Positions 24,256 to 31,955 of a DNA stretch of 35,657 nt are shown piece by piece. A model generated the notes under the pieces. The model did no database searches. It was not told where the DNA came from and saw nothing but the letters and a program-made list of their open reading frames with translations. The stretch comes from Actinomycetota bacterium. GTDB lineage: Bacteria > Actinomycetota > Acidimicrobiia > Acidimicrobiales > Iamiaceae. The stretch is from NCBI GenBank assembly GCA_019639075.1, contig JAHBSO010000017.1:1-35657 (forward strand), given 5' to 3'. Every line of letters starts with the position of its first letter. The first letter of the stretch is position 1. Both the position numbers and the translations under genes were made by a program.

Positions 24256-24350
24256 CACACCTGGGGTCGGACCCCGAGTGTGACGTTCCATCGGCGAGAA
24301 CGACCTTCACGCCTCACGCGACGCACACTCGGGGTCCGACCCCAGGTGTG
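24256..24350 (+). repeat. REPIN-like pair of inverted palindromic elements
   Basis: A 27-base element at 24256-24282 (CACACCTGGGGTCGGACCCC and so on to GTGTG) recurs as its exact reverse complement at 24324-24350, 41 bases apart. Each copy also contains an internal palindrome around GGGGTC/GACCCC. The pair lies between the thioesterase promoter and the tRNA at 24372. Confidence 0.85.
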
Positions 24351-24371
24351 TGGCGGTACGCTCCGGCGGTC

Positions 24372-24445
24372 GCCGACGTAGCCCAATTGGCAGAGGCACC
24401 AGGTTTAGGTCCTGGCCAGTGCGCGTTCGAGTCGCGCCGTCGGCA
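24372..24445 (+). tRNA. tRNA with anticodon TAG and short variable arm
   Basis: The cloverleaf is complete: acceptor GCCGACG/CGTCGGC, D-arm GCCC...AGGC with one C-A mismatch and GG at 18-19, anticodon stem CCAGG/CCTGG with loop TTTAGGT (anticodon TAG), T-arm GCGCG-TTCGAGT-CGCGC, and discriminator A. CCA is not encoded. The anticodon reads the Leu codon CUA, but the variable region is only CCAGT (5 bases). Bacterial tRNA-Leu normally has a long, paired variable arm. It may be a divergent tRNA-Leu or a non-canonical tRNA. It lies 57 bases before clpP on the same strand. Confidence 0.85.
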
Positions 24446-24502
24446 CCGCGGCGGCATCCGGGGCCGTCGGAGGTGGCGCGGGTCGGCGCTAACCTCCCGG
24501 CC

Positions 24503-25105
24503 ATGGATCAGCCGCCCCTCGCGCCAACGATGGCCACCCCGCCCGGTCTCGACCTCGGCGCCGCCGACATCTACAACCGCCTGCTCAAGGAGCGCATCGT
24601 CTTCCTGGGCACCGACGTGAACGATGCCATCGCCAACCAGCTGGCGGCGCAGATCCTCTACCTCGACGGGCAGGACGGCGAGCAGGACATCTGGCTCTAC
24701 ATCAACTCGCCCGGCGGCTCGATCTCGGCCGGCATGGCCATCTACGACACGATGCAGTTCGTGAGCGCGGACGTCGGCACGGTGTGCATGGGCCTGGCCG
24801 CCTCGATGGGCCAGTTCCTCCTCTGCGCCGGTGCCGAGGGCAAGCGCTACGCCCTCCCGCACAGCCAGATCATGATGCACCAGCCTTCCGGTGGCATCCA
24901 GGGCCAGGCCTCCGACATCGCCATCCAGGCGGAGCGGATGGTCTACATCAAGCGGCTCATGGCCGAGCGGATCGCCTTCCACACCGGCCAGTCGGTCGAC
25001 CAGATCGAGGCCGACTCCGAGCGGGACCGTTGGTTCACCGCCGAGCAGGCGAAGGACTACGGCATCATCGACCGGGTCATCACCGGGCGCGACGAGCTGG
25101 CCTGA
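24503..25105 (+). CDS. clpP: ATP-dependent Clp protease proteolytic subunit
   Basis: A 200-residue serine peptidase that forms the tetradecameric barrel of ClpXP/ClpCP. The catalytic triad is Ser101 (GLAASMGQ), His126 (IMMHQPSGG) and Asp175 (DSERDRW), with the same spacing as in E. coli Clp[21 protein letters not shown] forms the substrate-binding strand, and [16 protein letters not shown] the handle. The start at 24503 leaves a short propeptide before [14 protein letters not shown]. Actinobacteria often have two adjacent clpP genes; here the next gene is unrelated and convergent. It would degrade ssrA-tagged proteins, linking it to ssrA/smpB in this window. The stop is one base from that of the opposing gene. 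Confidence 0.96.
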   Translation: MDQPPLAPTMATPPGLDLGAADIYNRLLKERIVFLGTDVNDAIANQLAAQILYLDGQDGEQDIWLYINSPGGSISAGMAIYDTMQFVSADVGTVCMGLAASMGQFLLCAGAEGKRYALPHSQIMMHQPSGGIQGQASDIAIQAERMVYIKRLMAERIAFHTGQSVDQIEADSERDRWFTAEQAKDYGIIDRVITGRDELA

Positions 25106-25106
25106 G

Positions 25107-25604
25107 TCAGCCGTCGACCACCGTGGTGGTCGTCGACCCGGGGGCCACCCCGGGGTTGAGGTCGAGGTCGCACGTCTCGTGGGCGTACGTGGCGATCGTG
25201 GCGGCCGATGCATCGAGGTCGGGGTGGTCGCTGATGGCGGTCCGCACCGCAGCGACAGCACCTCGGCGGTCGTCGGGGTTGTTCCGCACGGCCTCGATCA
25301 CCGCGTCGACGACGGCGACGACCGTCTCGACCTCGTCGTCGACCTCCGACGGAGCGGTGCGCTCGACGGTGTCGTAGGCGGCCGCGGCCCGGTCGAGGCG
25401 GCGGGTCAACTCGGGTCCGTCGAGGGCCGTGAAGCCCGACACGACGGACTCGAGCGTCGGCGCGCTCCGGAGCGCGGCGCAGAAGGACTGGCTGTCACCG
25501 TCGTCGCTCCCGCACGCGGTGACGCTCATCGTGGCGATCGAGGCGAGAGCGACGAGGGAGATCGCCCGGCGACCCGCGGCCCGCATCCGCGCCCGGTCCG
25601 GCAT
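25107..25604 (-). CDS. Small lipoprotein, unknown function
   Basis: 165 residues. The leader ends LVALASIATMSVTACGSDDG, with lipobox VTAC, so the Cys near residue 31 should be lipidated. The mature part is mostly helical (LTRRLDRAAAAYDTVERTAP, then EVDDEVETVVAVVDAVIEAV) with a Cys-containing segment near each end (SFCAALR, HETCDLDL) that may form a disulfide, and a Thr-rich tail STTTTVVDG. An N-terminal Cys plus helical bundle like this is common in actinobacterial surface proteins without known role. It starts 2 bases after rpe and is probably cotranscribed. The first ATG at 25604 gives a longish basic leader; a second ATG six codons on is possible. Confidence 0.8.
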   Translation of the reverse strand: MPDRARMRAAGRRAISLVALASIATMSVTACGSDDGDSQSFCAALRSAPTLESVVSGFTALDGPELTRRLDRAAAAYDTVERTAPSEVDDEVETVVAVVDAVIEAVRNNPDDRRGAVAAVRTAISDHPDLDASAATIATYAHETCDLDLNPGVAPGSTTTTVVDG

Positions 25605-25606
25605 CG

Positions 25607-26314
25607 TCAGGCGGCGGCGTCCGACACGGCGGCCGCGGCGCGGGCCCGGAGGTCGGCCACGGCGTGGGTGAGGCCCTCGGGATCGCGGTACAGCGCGGAG
25701 CCGGCGACGAGGACGTTGGCCCCGGCCCGGGCCGCGCCGGCGATGGTGTCGGGGCCGATGCCGCCATCGACCTCGATGTCGACGTCGAGGCCCCGCTCGA
25801 GGATCATCGACCGCAGCGCGGCGACCTTGGGTTCCATGGTCGAGATGTAGGCCTGGCCCCCGAAGCCCGGGTTGACGGTCATGACGAGGACCATCTCGAC
25901 GAGGTCGAGGACGTGCTCGACGGCCTCGATCGGGGTGGCCGGGTTCAGCGCGACGGCGGCCCGGCCGCCGGCGTCGGCGACCTGGCCGAGGCAGCGGTGC
26001 AGGTGGATGGTCGACTCGGCGTGGACGATGAGCAGCTCGCAGCCGGCCTCGACGTAGCGCTCGAGCAAGGTCTCGGGGGTGCGGACCATGAGGTGGGCCT
26101 CGAACGGGATCGACACGTGCGGGCGGCAGGCGGCGATGACGTCGGGGCCGAAGGTGAGGTTGGGGACGAACTCGCCGTCCATGACGTCCCACTGGATGCG
26201 GTCGACCCCGGCGTCCTCCAAGGCTCGGCACTCGTCACCGAGCCGGGAGAAGTCGGCGGGCAGAACCGAGGGGGCGATCTGGATGGGGCGGGGAGCGGCG
26301 GGCACGGCCGCCAT
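25607..26314 (-). CDS. rpe: Ribulose-phosphate 3-epimerase
   Basis: A 235-residue TIM-barrel enzyme that interconverts ribulose 5-phosphate and xylulose 5-phosphate in the pentose phosphate pathway. Signatures: IAPSVLPADFSRLGDE; WDVMDGEFVPNLTFGPDVI with the catalytic Asp; FEAHLMV with metal-binding His; VMTVNPGFGGQAYI; and IEVDGGIGPDTI with the second catalytic Asp and the phosphate loop. An 8-residue Ala/Pro leader precedes the barrel. It is divergent from the RNA methyltransferase with a 39-base gap. Confidence 0.96.
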   Translation of the reverse strand: MAAVPAAPRPIQIAPSVLPADFSRLGDECRALEDAGVDRIQWDVMDGEFVPNLTFGPDVIAACRPHVSIPFEAHLMVRTPETLLERYVEAGCELLIVHAESTIHLHRCLGQVADAGGRAAVALNPATPIEAVEHVLDLVEMVLVMTVNPGFGGQAYISTMEPKVAALRSMILERGLDVDIEVDGGIGPDTIAGAARAGANVLVAGSALYRDPEGLTHAVADLRARAAAAVSDAAA

Positions 26315-26353
26315 CCTACGGGGCCCGCGCGGGGCGCTCGGTAGGCTCCGGCG

Positions 26354-27544
26354 GTGACGACCGTGGAGCTGACGACCACCGCGATGGCGGTGGGCGGTGA
26401 GGCGGTGGCCCGTGAGCCTTCCGGGCGAGTGGTGTTCGTGGCGGGCGGCATGCCGGGTGAACGGGTGCTCGTCGAACTGGTCGAGGAGCGGAAGACCTTC
26501 GCCCGGGGCGCCGTGGTCGAGGTGCTCGACCCGTCGCCCGACCGGGTGGAGCCGTCCTGCCCGCACCGTCGGGCCGGGTGCGGGGGTTGCGACTGGCAGC
26601 ACATCGCCCCGGATGCGCAGCGGACGTTCCGGCTCGACGTCGTGCGGAGCGAGCTCGAGCGGGCCCTCGGCCGCGCCCCGGAGGTCGTCCTCGGCCCGGC
26701 GGTGCCCCCGGTGGGAGGGCGGACCACCGTGCGGGGCACCGTCGGTGTCGACGGCCGGTTCGCGTACCGGCAGCGTCGGTCGAACGTCCCGATCGAGGTC
26801 GACTCCTGCCTCGTCGCCCACCCGCTGGTCGAGGAGGTCGTCGCCGCGGGCCGGTTCGGTGACGCCCGGGAGGTCACCATCCGGGCCGGGGCCCGCACGG
26901 GGGAGCGGTTGGTCGTGGTCGACGGCGACGCCGACGAGGTCCGGGTGCCGGACGACGTGCTCGTCGTGACGACCGCCGAGCTCGCCGCCGGCCGCCGGGC
27001 CTGGATCCACGAGGAGGTGGCCGGGCGCACGTGGCGGGTGTCCGCCGGGTCGTTCTTCCAGGCGGGCGCCGAGGCCGCCGACGCCCTGGTCGAGGTGGTC
27101 CGTGGCGCGGTGACCACCCACGCGCCCGACGACGCTCGCCTCGTCGACCTGTGCTGCGGCGTCGGGCTCTTCGCCGGGACGCTGGGGTCGGGGCGCCGGG
27201 TCGTAGGGGTGGAGCGGGACCGTTCGGCGGTGGCCGACGCCCGGCACAACCTGGCCGACCTGGACGTCCGCCTCGTGCGGGTCGCGATGGAGCGGTGGCG
27301 CCCCAGCCGGGCCGACATCGTCGTCGCCGACCCGGCGCGGGCCGGGCTGGGGGCGGCCGGCGTGCGAGCGGTCGACGGCACCCGTGCCGGCCTGTGCGTG
27401 CTGGTGAGCTGCGACGTCGGTGCGCTGCGACGAGACGTCGGCCTCCTGGCCGGCGTCGGGTTCGAGATGACCTCCGCGACCACGCTCGACCTGTTCGCGC
27501 ACACCGGACGGGTCGAGGTCGTGTCGGTGCTGCAGCGTTCCTGA
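26354..27544 (+). CDS. TrmA/RlmD-family RNA (uracil-5-)methyltransferase
   Basis: A 396-residue class I methyltransferase with an N-terminal TRAM domain (GGEAVAREPSGRVVFVAGGM, then PGERVLVELVEER), then iron-sulfur cysteines in SCPHRRAGCGGCDWQHI and probably DSCLVAH. The catalytic domain has VSAGSFFQAGAEAADALVEV, the SAM motif LVDLCCGVGLFAGTLG, VVADPARAGLG, and the nucleophile Cys in VLVSCDVGALRRD. These methylate U in tRNA or 23S rRNA; which position cannot be told. It has a GTG start. It is 34 bases upstream of the alcohol dehydrogenase on the same strand. Confidence 0.9.
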   Translation: MTTVELTTTAMAVGGEAVAREPSGRVVFVAGGMPGERVLVELVEERKTFARGAVVEVLDPSPDRVEPSCPHRRAGCGGCDWQHIAPDAQRTFRLDVVRSELERALGRAPEVVLGPAVPPVGGRTTVRGTVGVDGRFAYRQRRSNVPIEVDSCLVAHPLVEEVVAAGRFGDAREVTIRAGARTGERLVVVDGDADEVRVPDDVLVVTTAELAAGRRAWIHEEVAGRTWRVSAGSFFQAGAEAADALVEVVRGAVTTHAPDDARLVDLCCGVGLFAGTLGSGRRVVGVERDRSAVADARHNLADLDVRLVRVAMERWRPSRADIVVADPARAGLGAAGVRAVDGTRAGLCVLVSCDVGALRRDVGLLAGVGFEMTSATTLDLFAHTGRVEVVSVLQRS

Positions 27545-27578
27545 CGCGGTGTCAGGCCGCCGGTACGGTGGGCGCCCG

Positions 27579-28649
27579 ATGACGTCGATGGCCGCGCTCC
27601 GGATCGTGCAGTGGGAACGTCCGGCCGAGCTGGTGGAGGTGCCGGTGCCCGATCCGGGGCCCGGCCAGGTGCGGGTGCGGGTCGCCGGCTGCGGGCTGTG
27701 CCACTCCGACCTCACCATGGCGGCGATGCCGGCGTCGATGGGGGAAGCCCTCGGCTGGCGGGTGCCGTTCACGCTCGGCCACGAGACGGCGGGATGGATC
27801 GACGCCGTCGGTCCCGGCGTCGAAGGTCTCGCCGGGCTGGCCGAGGGTGACGAGGTCGCGCTCGCCGCGCCGGCCTCGTGCGGCCGCTGCCGGTCGTGCC
27901 TCGCCGGCCTCGAGAGCGCCTGCACCGAGGGCTACGTGGGCCGGGGCTACGGCCGCGACGGCGGGCTGGCCGAGTACGTGCTCGTCGACGACCCGGGCCG
28001 GGCCCTGCTGCCGCTCGGGACGCTCGACCCGGCCGAGGCCGGGCCGCTCACCGACGCGGGGGCCACGTCGCACCACGCGGTCGCCCGGGTGGCCCGGCGG
28101 GTCCGTCCGGGCGGCGCCGTGCTGGTCGTCGGGGTCGGCGGGCTGGGGGCGTTCGTCGTCCAGCTGGCGTCGCTGCTCACCGATGCCCGGGTGGTCGCCG
28201 TCGACCCGAACCCGGCGCGGCGCGAGCTCGCCGTCGAGTTGGGGGCCGACGACGTGCTCGACGGCGTGGGGCCCGGCACGTCGGCCGAGGTTCGGGCGCT
28301 GCTCGGGGCCACGCCCATCGACGGTGTGGTCGACCTGGTCGGCACCGACGACACGCTCCGTCTCGCCACCTCCGTCCTCGGTGTCGGCGGGTCGCTGGCC
28401 GTGGTGGGGGCGGCGGGCGGGAAGGTTCGGCGGCCGATCTACGGGGGCCTGCCGGCCGATGCCGAGGTCTGGACGTTCCAGGGATCGGACCTGGCCGACG
28501 CCCGTGCGGTGCTCGACCTCGCCGCCGACGGCCGTCTGCGCGTCGACGTGGACCCGTACCCGCTCTCGGCGGTGCAGGACGCCTACGAGGCCATGGAGGC
28601 CGGGACGCTGCGGGGCCGGGCGGTCGTGCGCCCCGATCCCGTCGCCTGA
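27579..28649 (+). CDS. Zinc-dependent alcohol dehydrogenase
   Basis: A 356-residue medium-chain dehydrogenase. Catalytic zinc ligands lie in GCGLCHSDLTM and the GHETAGWIDAVG segment; structural zinc cysteines in SCGRCRSCLAGLESAC; the nucleotide-binding Rossmann loop is VLVVGVGGLGAFVVQLA, and Asp in VVAVDPNPARR points to NAD(H). An acidic residue replaces a basic one at that place, so NADP is less likely. The substrate is unknown; homologues act on alcohols or acyloins. The ATG at 27579 is used; an ATG 9 bases later is possible. A 17-bp hairpin at 28657-28695 ends the unit. Confidence 0.92.
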   Translation: MTSMAALRIVQWERPAELVEVPVPDPGPGQVRVRVAGCGLCHSDLTMAAMPASMGEALGWRVPFTLGHETAGWIDAVGPGVEGLAGLAEGDEVALAAPASCGRCRSCLAGLESACTEGYVGRGYGRDGGLAEYVLVDDPGRALLPLGTLDPAEAGPLTDAGATSHHAVARVARRVRPGGAVLVVGVGGLGAFVVQLASLLTDARVVAVDPNPARRELAVELGADDVLDGVGPGTSAEVRALLGATPIDGVVDLVGTDDTLRLATSVLGVGGSLAVVGAAGGKVRRPIYGGLPADAEVWTFQGSDLADARAVLDLAADGRLRVDVDPYPLSAVQDAYEAMEAGTLRGRAVVRPDPVA

Positions 28650-28656
28650 ACGCGAG

Positions 28657-28695
28657 ACGAGGTCCGATCGCGGGGCTGCCGCGACCGAACCTCGT
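28657..28695 (+). terminator. Bidirectional hairpin after alcohol dehydrogenase
   Basis: The 17-base arms (28657-28673 and 28679-28695, starting ACGAGGT) pair at 15 positions outright and the other two as wobble or mismatch, with a 5-base loop. It lies between the dehydrogenase and the opposing tRNA-Lys and can serve both. Confidence 0.7.
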
Positions 28696-28702
28696 GCCGG
28701 TG

Positions 28703-28774
28703 TGCGCCCCGGGGGATTCGAACCCCCAACCTGTGGATTAAGAGTCCATTGCTCTGCCGTTGAGCTAGAGGCGC
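28703..28774 (-). tRNA. tRNA-Lys(CTT)
   Basis: Acceptor GCGCCTC/GGGGCGC (one wobble), D-arm GCTC/GAGC, anticodon loop CTCTTAA (anticodon CTT) with stem TGGA/TCCA, T-arm TTCGAAT, discriminator A. CCA is not encoded. The outermost anticodon-stem pair is an A-C mismatch. Confidence 0.95.
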
Positions 28775-28873
28775 GGAGCGATCGTAGTCGCGCCCCCCGA
28801 CCCCCACGCCAACCCGTAGCGCCTCGTCAGACCGGCATCAGGTCGCCATTAGGTCGCCTGCGCGGGCGCGTCG

Positions 28874-28902
28874 ACGGCCGGTCGTCGAGGACGACCGGCC
28901 GT
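28874..28902 (-). terminator. Hairpin terminator of tRNA-His
   Basis: A perfect 13-bp stem (ACGGCCGGTCGTC and complement) closes a 3-base loop, 8 bases after the 3' end of tRNA-His on the minus strand. No U-tract is present. Confidence 0.7.
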
Positions 28903-28909
28903 TCGAGCG

Positions 28910-28987
28910 TGGGGTGACCGAGGGGATTCGAACCCCCGACATCCGCGACCACAACGCGGCGCTCTGACCAGCTGAGCTACGGCCACC
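28910..28987 (-). tRNA. tRNA-His(GTG)
   Basis: Acceptor GTGGCCG/CGGTCAC, anticodon stem CCGCG/CGCGG with loop TTGTGGT (anticodon GTG), T-arm CGGGG-TTCGAAT-CCCCT. The extra 5' G (-1) that marks tRNA-His is encoded at 28987 opposite discriminator C, and CCA is encoded at 28912-28910. Confidence 0.96.
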
Positions 28988-29036
28988 ACGGGACGGCTCA
29001 CCCTAGCGCGAGGCTCGGATGGGCCGACAAGCCGGA

Positions 29037-30356
29037 TCAGTTGCCGGTGGTGCTCCAGTGCCAGGGCTCGCTGGGCAGGTTGCGGAAGCCGAAGCGGGCG
29101 GCGTTGGCCGCCAGCCACTGGTAGCAGCGGGTGGACCGGGACGAGCAGTTGCTGAAGTCGATGGCCAGGCCGATCTCGTGCTGGCTGCTGCCGGGCGGGG
29201 CCGTCGGCGGACGGCACTGGCTGGCCGGCATCTGGTAGATCGCGTAGTAGCTGGAGCCGCAGTGGGCCCGACGGAGGGCGATCTGGGCGCTCGAGTCGCG
29301 CCAGCCGCCACCGGTGAGCACCAGGCCGTCGGCCCGGGCGGCGTTGAGCAGCGCCGTGAGCGACGACTGGATGGCGCAGTTGACGGTGATGCCGCCGACG
29401 GTGCACAGCGAGATGCCACCGACCGAACCGCTCCCACCGCCGGTGACGGGCGGCAGCGCCGTGGACTCGCTCCCGTCGGGGTTCTGGTTGCCGGTCGGGG
29501 TGCTCGGCTGGGACTGGGTCGGCTGGGTGGCCTGTGCGGCCTGCGCAGCCTGGGCCGCGGCCGCGGCCTGCGCCGCACGGGCGGCCTCGGCCTTGCGGGC
29601 CCGCTCGGCGGCGAGGCGGGCGGCCAACTGGGCCTGCTGCTCGGCGATCTGCTTGGAGAGGGCGGCGTCGGTCTTGGCCAGCTCGACGCTGCGGGCGATC
29701 TGGGCCTGCATGGACGCCTCGGCCGAGGTGTAGAGCGTCTGCTGGTCGGCCTTGGCCTGGCGCACCGACTCGGTACGGCGGGTCTGCTCGGCCCGCTGGG
29801 TGACGGCCCGCTCGCGCGCTTCGGCGGCCTTCTCCTTCTGGGCGGCGAGGTCGACGGTGGCGCCCTCGAGCCGGTCGGCGATGTCGGCGTCGTCCTGGCT
29901 GCGCAGCTCGATGTAGAAGCTGCGGTTGGCGGCGGCGTTCATGTCCTCGGTGTCGAGGACCGTGAGGAGGTCCTCCGACGCCGGGTTCACGAACTCGCGG
30001 ATGGCCCGGTCCGACATCTCCTTGCGGAGGATGCTGATCTCGCCGCCGAGCTTCTCGATGGCCGCCTCGGCGTCCGCGATGTCCTTCTCGGCCTGGGCGA
30101 CGTCGGCCTCGGCCTTGGCGAGCGCGGCCTCCTGGGTCTGGAGGTTCTCGGCGAGGGCCTGGAGCGCGTCGTCGATCTCGGCGATGGACGCCTTGGAGGT
30201 GTCGATCTGGGCGGCGACCTGGGCCTTCTCGGCCCGGACCTTCTCCCGCTCGGCCCGGGGATCGTTCGTGGGTGCCGACTGCGCGGCCTGTGGGGCGATG
30301 AGCCCGAGGCAGGTGATCAGCGTGATCACGATGGCGATCATCGAGCGTCGGCGCAC
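29037..30356 (-). CDS. Coiled-coil VanY/M15-type peptidoglycan hydrolase, copy A
   Basis: A 439-residue exported protein. The signal peptide SMIAIVITLITCLGLIAPQA ends at AQSA. Residues about 30-260 are a long coiled coil (AEREKVRAEKAQVAAQIDTS, EAALAKAEADVAQAEKDIAD) like the regulatory N-domain of CwlO, PcsB and RipC. An Ala/Gln-rich then Pro/Gly/Ser linker follows. The C-terminal domain has the zinc motif SQHEIGLAIDF (SxHxxGxAxD) and EPWHWS, marking the VanY D,D-carboxypeptidase/endopeptidase fold. Conserved cysteines (AHCGSSYY, SQCRPP, NCSSRSTRC) suggest disulfides. It probably cuts peptide cross-links outside the membrane, perhaps under FtsEX control (inference). The GTG start has GAGGAGG upstream. 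It is the tandem paralogue of the next gene. Confidence 0.88.
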   Translation of the reverse strand: MRRRSMIAIVITLITCLGLIAPQAAQSAPTNDPRAEREKVRAEKAQVAAQIDTSKASIAEIDDALQALAENLQTQEAALAKAEADVAQAEKDIADAEAAIEKLGGEISILRKEMSDRAIREFVNPASEDLLTVLDTEDMNAAANRSFYIELRSQDDADIADRLEGATVDLAAQKEKAAEARERAVTQRAEQTRRTESVRQAKADQQTLYTSAEASMQAQIARSVELAKTDAALSKQIAEQQAQLAARLAAERARKAEAARAAQAAAAAQAAQAAQATQPTQSQPSTPTGNQNPDGSESTALPPVTGGGSGSVGGISLCTVGGITVNCAIQSSLTALLNAARADGLVLTGGGWRDSSAQIALRRAHCGSSYYAIYQMPASQCRPPTAPPGSSQHEIGLAIDFSNCSSRSTRCYQWLAANAARFGFRNLPSEPWHWSTTGN

Positions 30357-30404
30357 GAGGGGTCCTCCTCGCCGGGTCGAGGGTGACCCCGGCGTCGTCA
30401 TCGG

Positions 30405-30433
30405 ACCGTAACAGCTGGTCCGCGCTCGGCCAA
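30405..30433 (-). promoter_or_regulatory. Promoter of copy A
   Basis: On the minus strand the -35 is TTGGCC (30433-30428), the spacer 17 bases and the -10 TACGGT (30410-30405). Copy B has the same hexamers and spacing. An upstream block at 30461-30475 (GCAACAGAGGCAACA) is also shared. Confidence 0.6.
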
Positions 30434-30460
30434 GCATGGCGTTCATCATCGACCACATGT

Positions 30461-30475
30461 GCAACAGAGGCAACA
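30461..30475 (-). promoter_or_regulatory. Shared upstream block of copy A
   Basis: GCAACAGAGGCAACA matches GCAACAGGCGCAACA at 31941-31955 in 13 of 15 bases. It contains two GCAACA units 9 bases apart and lies just above the -35 box, a fitting place for an activator. Confidence 0.45.
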
Positions 30476-30573
30476 GCAGCAACGAGATTGTTGCGCGACG
30501 GCCGCGATCCGGCCCGATTCGATGACGATCCGGCGACCCCGGCCGGGCGATCCGGGCCCGCCGACCCGACGGG

Positions 30574-31848
30574 TCAGTTGCCGGTGGTGCTCCAGTGCCA
30601 GGCCTCGCTCGGCAGGTTGTAGTAGCCGAAGCGGGAGGCGTTGGCGGCGAGCCACTGGTAGCAGGCGGTGCTGCGGCTGCTGCAGTTGGAGAAGTCGATG
30701 GCCAGGCCGAGCTGGTGCTGGGACTGCCCGGGCTTGGCGGTCGGCGGGCGGCAGGACCCCGAGGGCATCTCGTAGATGGCGTAGTAGCTGGTGCCGCAGT
30801 TGGCCTTGCGGAGCTCGATCTGGTGGCTGACCGACCGGTACGAGTTGCCGATCCGCAGCGACACGCCGTCGGCGGCGGCCGCGTTGATCATGGCGACGAC
30901 CTGGGCGGCGACCTGCGCGTTGACCGGCACGCCCTGGACGTAGGCGAGGGAGATGCCGGCGTCGGAGCCGCCGGGCGTGGCCGTGGCGGTCCCACCGCCA
31001 CCGCCGGAGGGAGCCGACTCGGTGCCGTCCGCGCTGACGCTGGCCGCGGCGGCCTGTCGGGCCTGCTCGGCATCGGCCTCGTCCTGGGCGGCCTTGGCGG
31101 CGGCCAGACGGGCGACCAGCTGGGCCTGCTCCTCGGCGATCTGCTTCGAGAGCGCCCGGTCGGTCTTGGCCAGCTCGAGGCTGCGGGCGACCTGCGCGTC
31201 GATCGTGTCCTGGAGGTTGGCGGCCACGGTGGCCTGGCGCTGCTGGGCGACCCGCACGGACTCGGTGCGGCGGGTCTGCTCGGCCCGCTGGGTGACGGCC
31301 CGCTCGCGCGCTTCGGCGGCCTTCTCCTTCTGGGCGGCGAGGTCGACGGTGGCGCCCTCGAGCCGGTCGGCGACGTCGGCGTCGTCCTGGCTGCGCAGCT
31401 CGACGTAGAAGCTTCGGGTGCTGGCCTCGTTGACGTCGTCCTCGGAGAGGACCTGGAGGTAGGCGTCGCCCTCGGGCTGCACGAAGGCGTCGATCGCCCG
31501 GCGCCGCATCTCGTCGCGCAGGACCGAGACCTCGGAGGTGAGCTTCTGGATCGCGGCCTCGGCATCCGCGATGTCCTTCTCGGCCTGGGCGACGTCGGCC
31601 TCGGCCTTGGCGAGCGCGGCCTCCTGGGTCTGGAGGTCGTCCTGGAGGGCCCGGAGCGCGGCATCGATCTCGGCCATCGAGGCCTTGGACGTGTCGATCT
31701 TCGCCGCGACCTCGGCCCGCTCGGCCCGGACCTGCTCCCGCTCGGCGCGGGGGTCGCCCTGGGGCGCCGACTGGGCGGCCTGCGGCGCGACCAGGCCCAC
31801 GGTGAGGGCGACGGCGATGAGGGTCATCGTGAGCGTTCGGCGACGCAC
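30574..31848 (-). CDS. Coiled-coil VanY/M15-type peptidoglycan hydrolase, copy B
   Basis: 424 residues, a paralogue of the gene at 29037 with the same order: signal peptide (MTLIAVALTVGLVAPQAAQS), long coiled coil, Ala-rich then Gly/Thr/Ser linker, and a C-terminal VanY domain with SQHQLGLAIDF and EAWHWSTTGN. Large blocks of the coiled coil are identical in both proteins (for example LRSQDDAD and RLEGATVDLAAQKEKAAEAR), while the linkers and the segment near 120-140 differ. The catalytic ligands are kept in both, so both should be active. The GTG at 31848 has GGAAGGA upstream and parallels copy A. Each copy has its own promoter, so expression may be joint but independent. Confidence 0.88.
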   Translation of the reverse strand: MRRRTLTMTLIAVALTVGLVAPQAAQSAPQGDPRAEREQVRAERAEVAAKIDTSKASMAEIDAALRALQDDLQTQEAALAKAEADVAQAEKDIADAEAAIQKLTSEVSVLRDEMRRRAIDAFVQPEGDAYLQVLSEDDVNEASTRSFYVELRSQDDADVADRLEGATVDLAAQKEKAAEARERAVTQRAEQTRRTESVRVAQQRQATVAANLQDTIDAQVARSLELAKTDRALSKQIAEEQAQLVARLAAAKAAQDEADAEQARQAAAASVSADGTESAPSGGGGGTATATPGGSDAGISLAYVQGVPVNAQVAAQVVAMINAAAADGVSLRIGNSYRSVSHQIELRKANCGTSYYAIYEMPSGSCRPPTAKPGQSQHQLGLAIDFSNCSSRSTACYQWLAANASRFGYYNLPSEAWHWSTTGN

Positions 31849-31893
31849 GGTGCAGGTCCTTCCGACACGGCGTCGTTCGCCGTTCGTCACGAA

Positions 31894-31922
31894 ACCGTAA
31901 CAGGAGCGCGTGAGTTGTCCAA
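31894..31922 (-). promoter_or_regulatory. Promoter of copy B
   Basis: The -35 is TTGGAC (31922-31917), the spacer 17 bases and the -10 TACGGT (31899-31894) on the minus strand. It is nearly the same as that of copy A, and the -10 box lies 46 bases before the start codon against 49 in A. Confidence 0.6.
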
Positions 31923-31940
31923 TCGCGCGGCGTCGGAAGG

Positions 31941-31955
31941 GCAACAGGCGCAACA
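31941..31955 (-). promoter_or_regulatory. Shared upstream block of copy B
   Basis: GCAACAGGCGCAACA is the counterpart of the block at 30461-30475, above the -35 box. Confidence 0.45.

Noticed and set aside
30357..30574. c-di-AMP (ydaO-type) riboswitch before the wall hydrolases
   Set aside because: The promoter model leaves leaders of only about 40 bases, too short for that riboswitch, and its conserved blocks are not seen.
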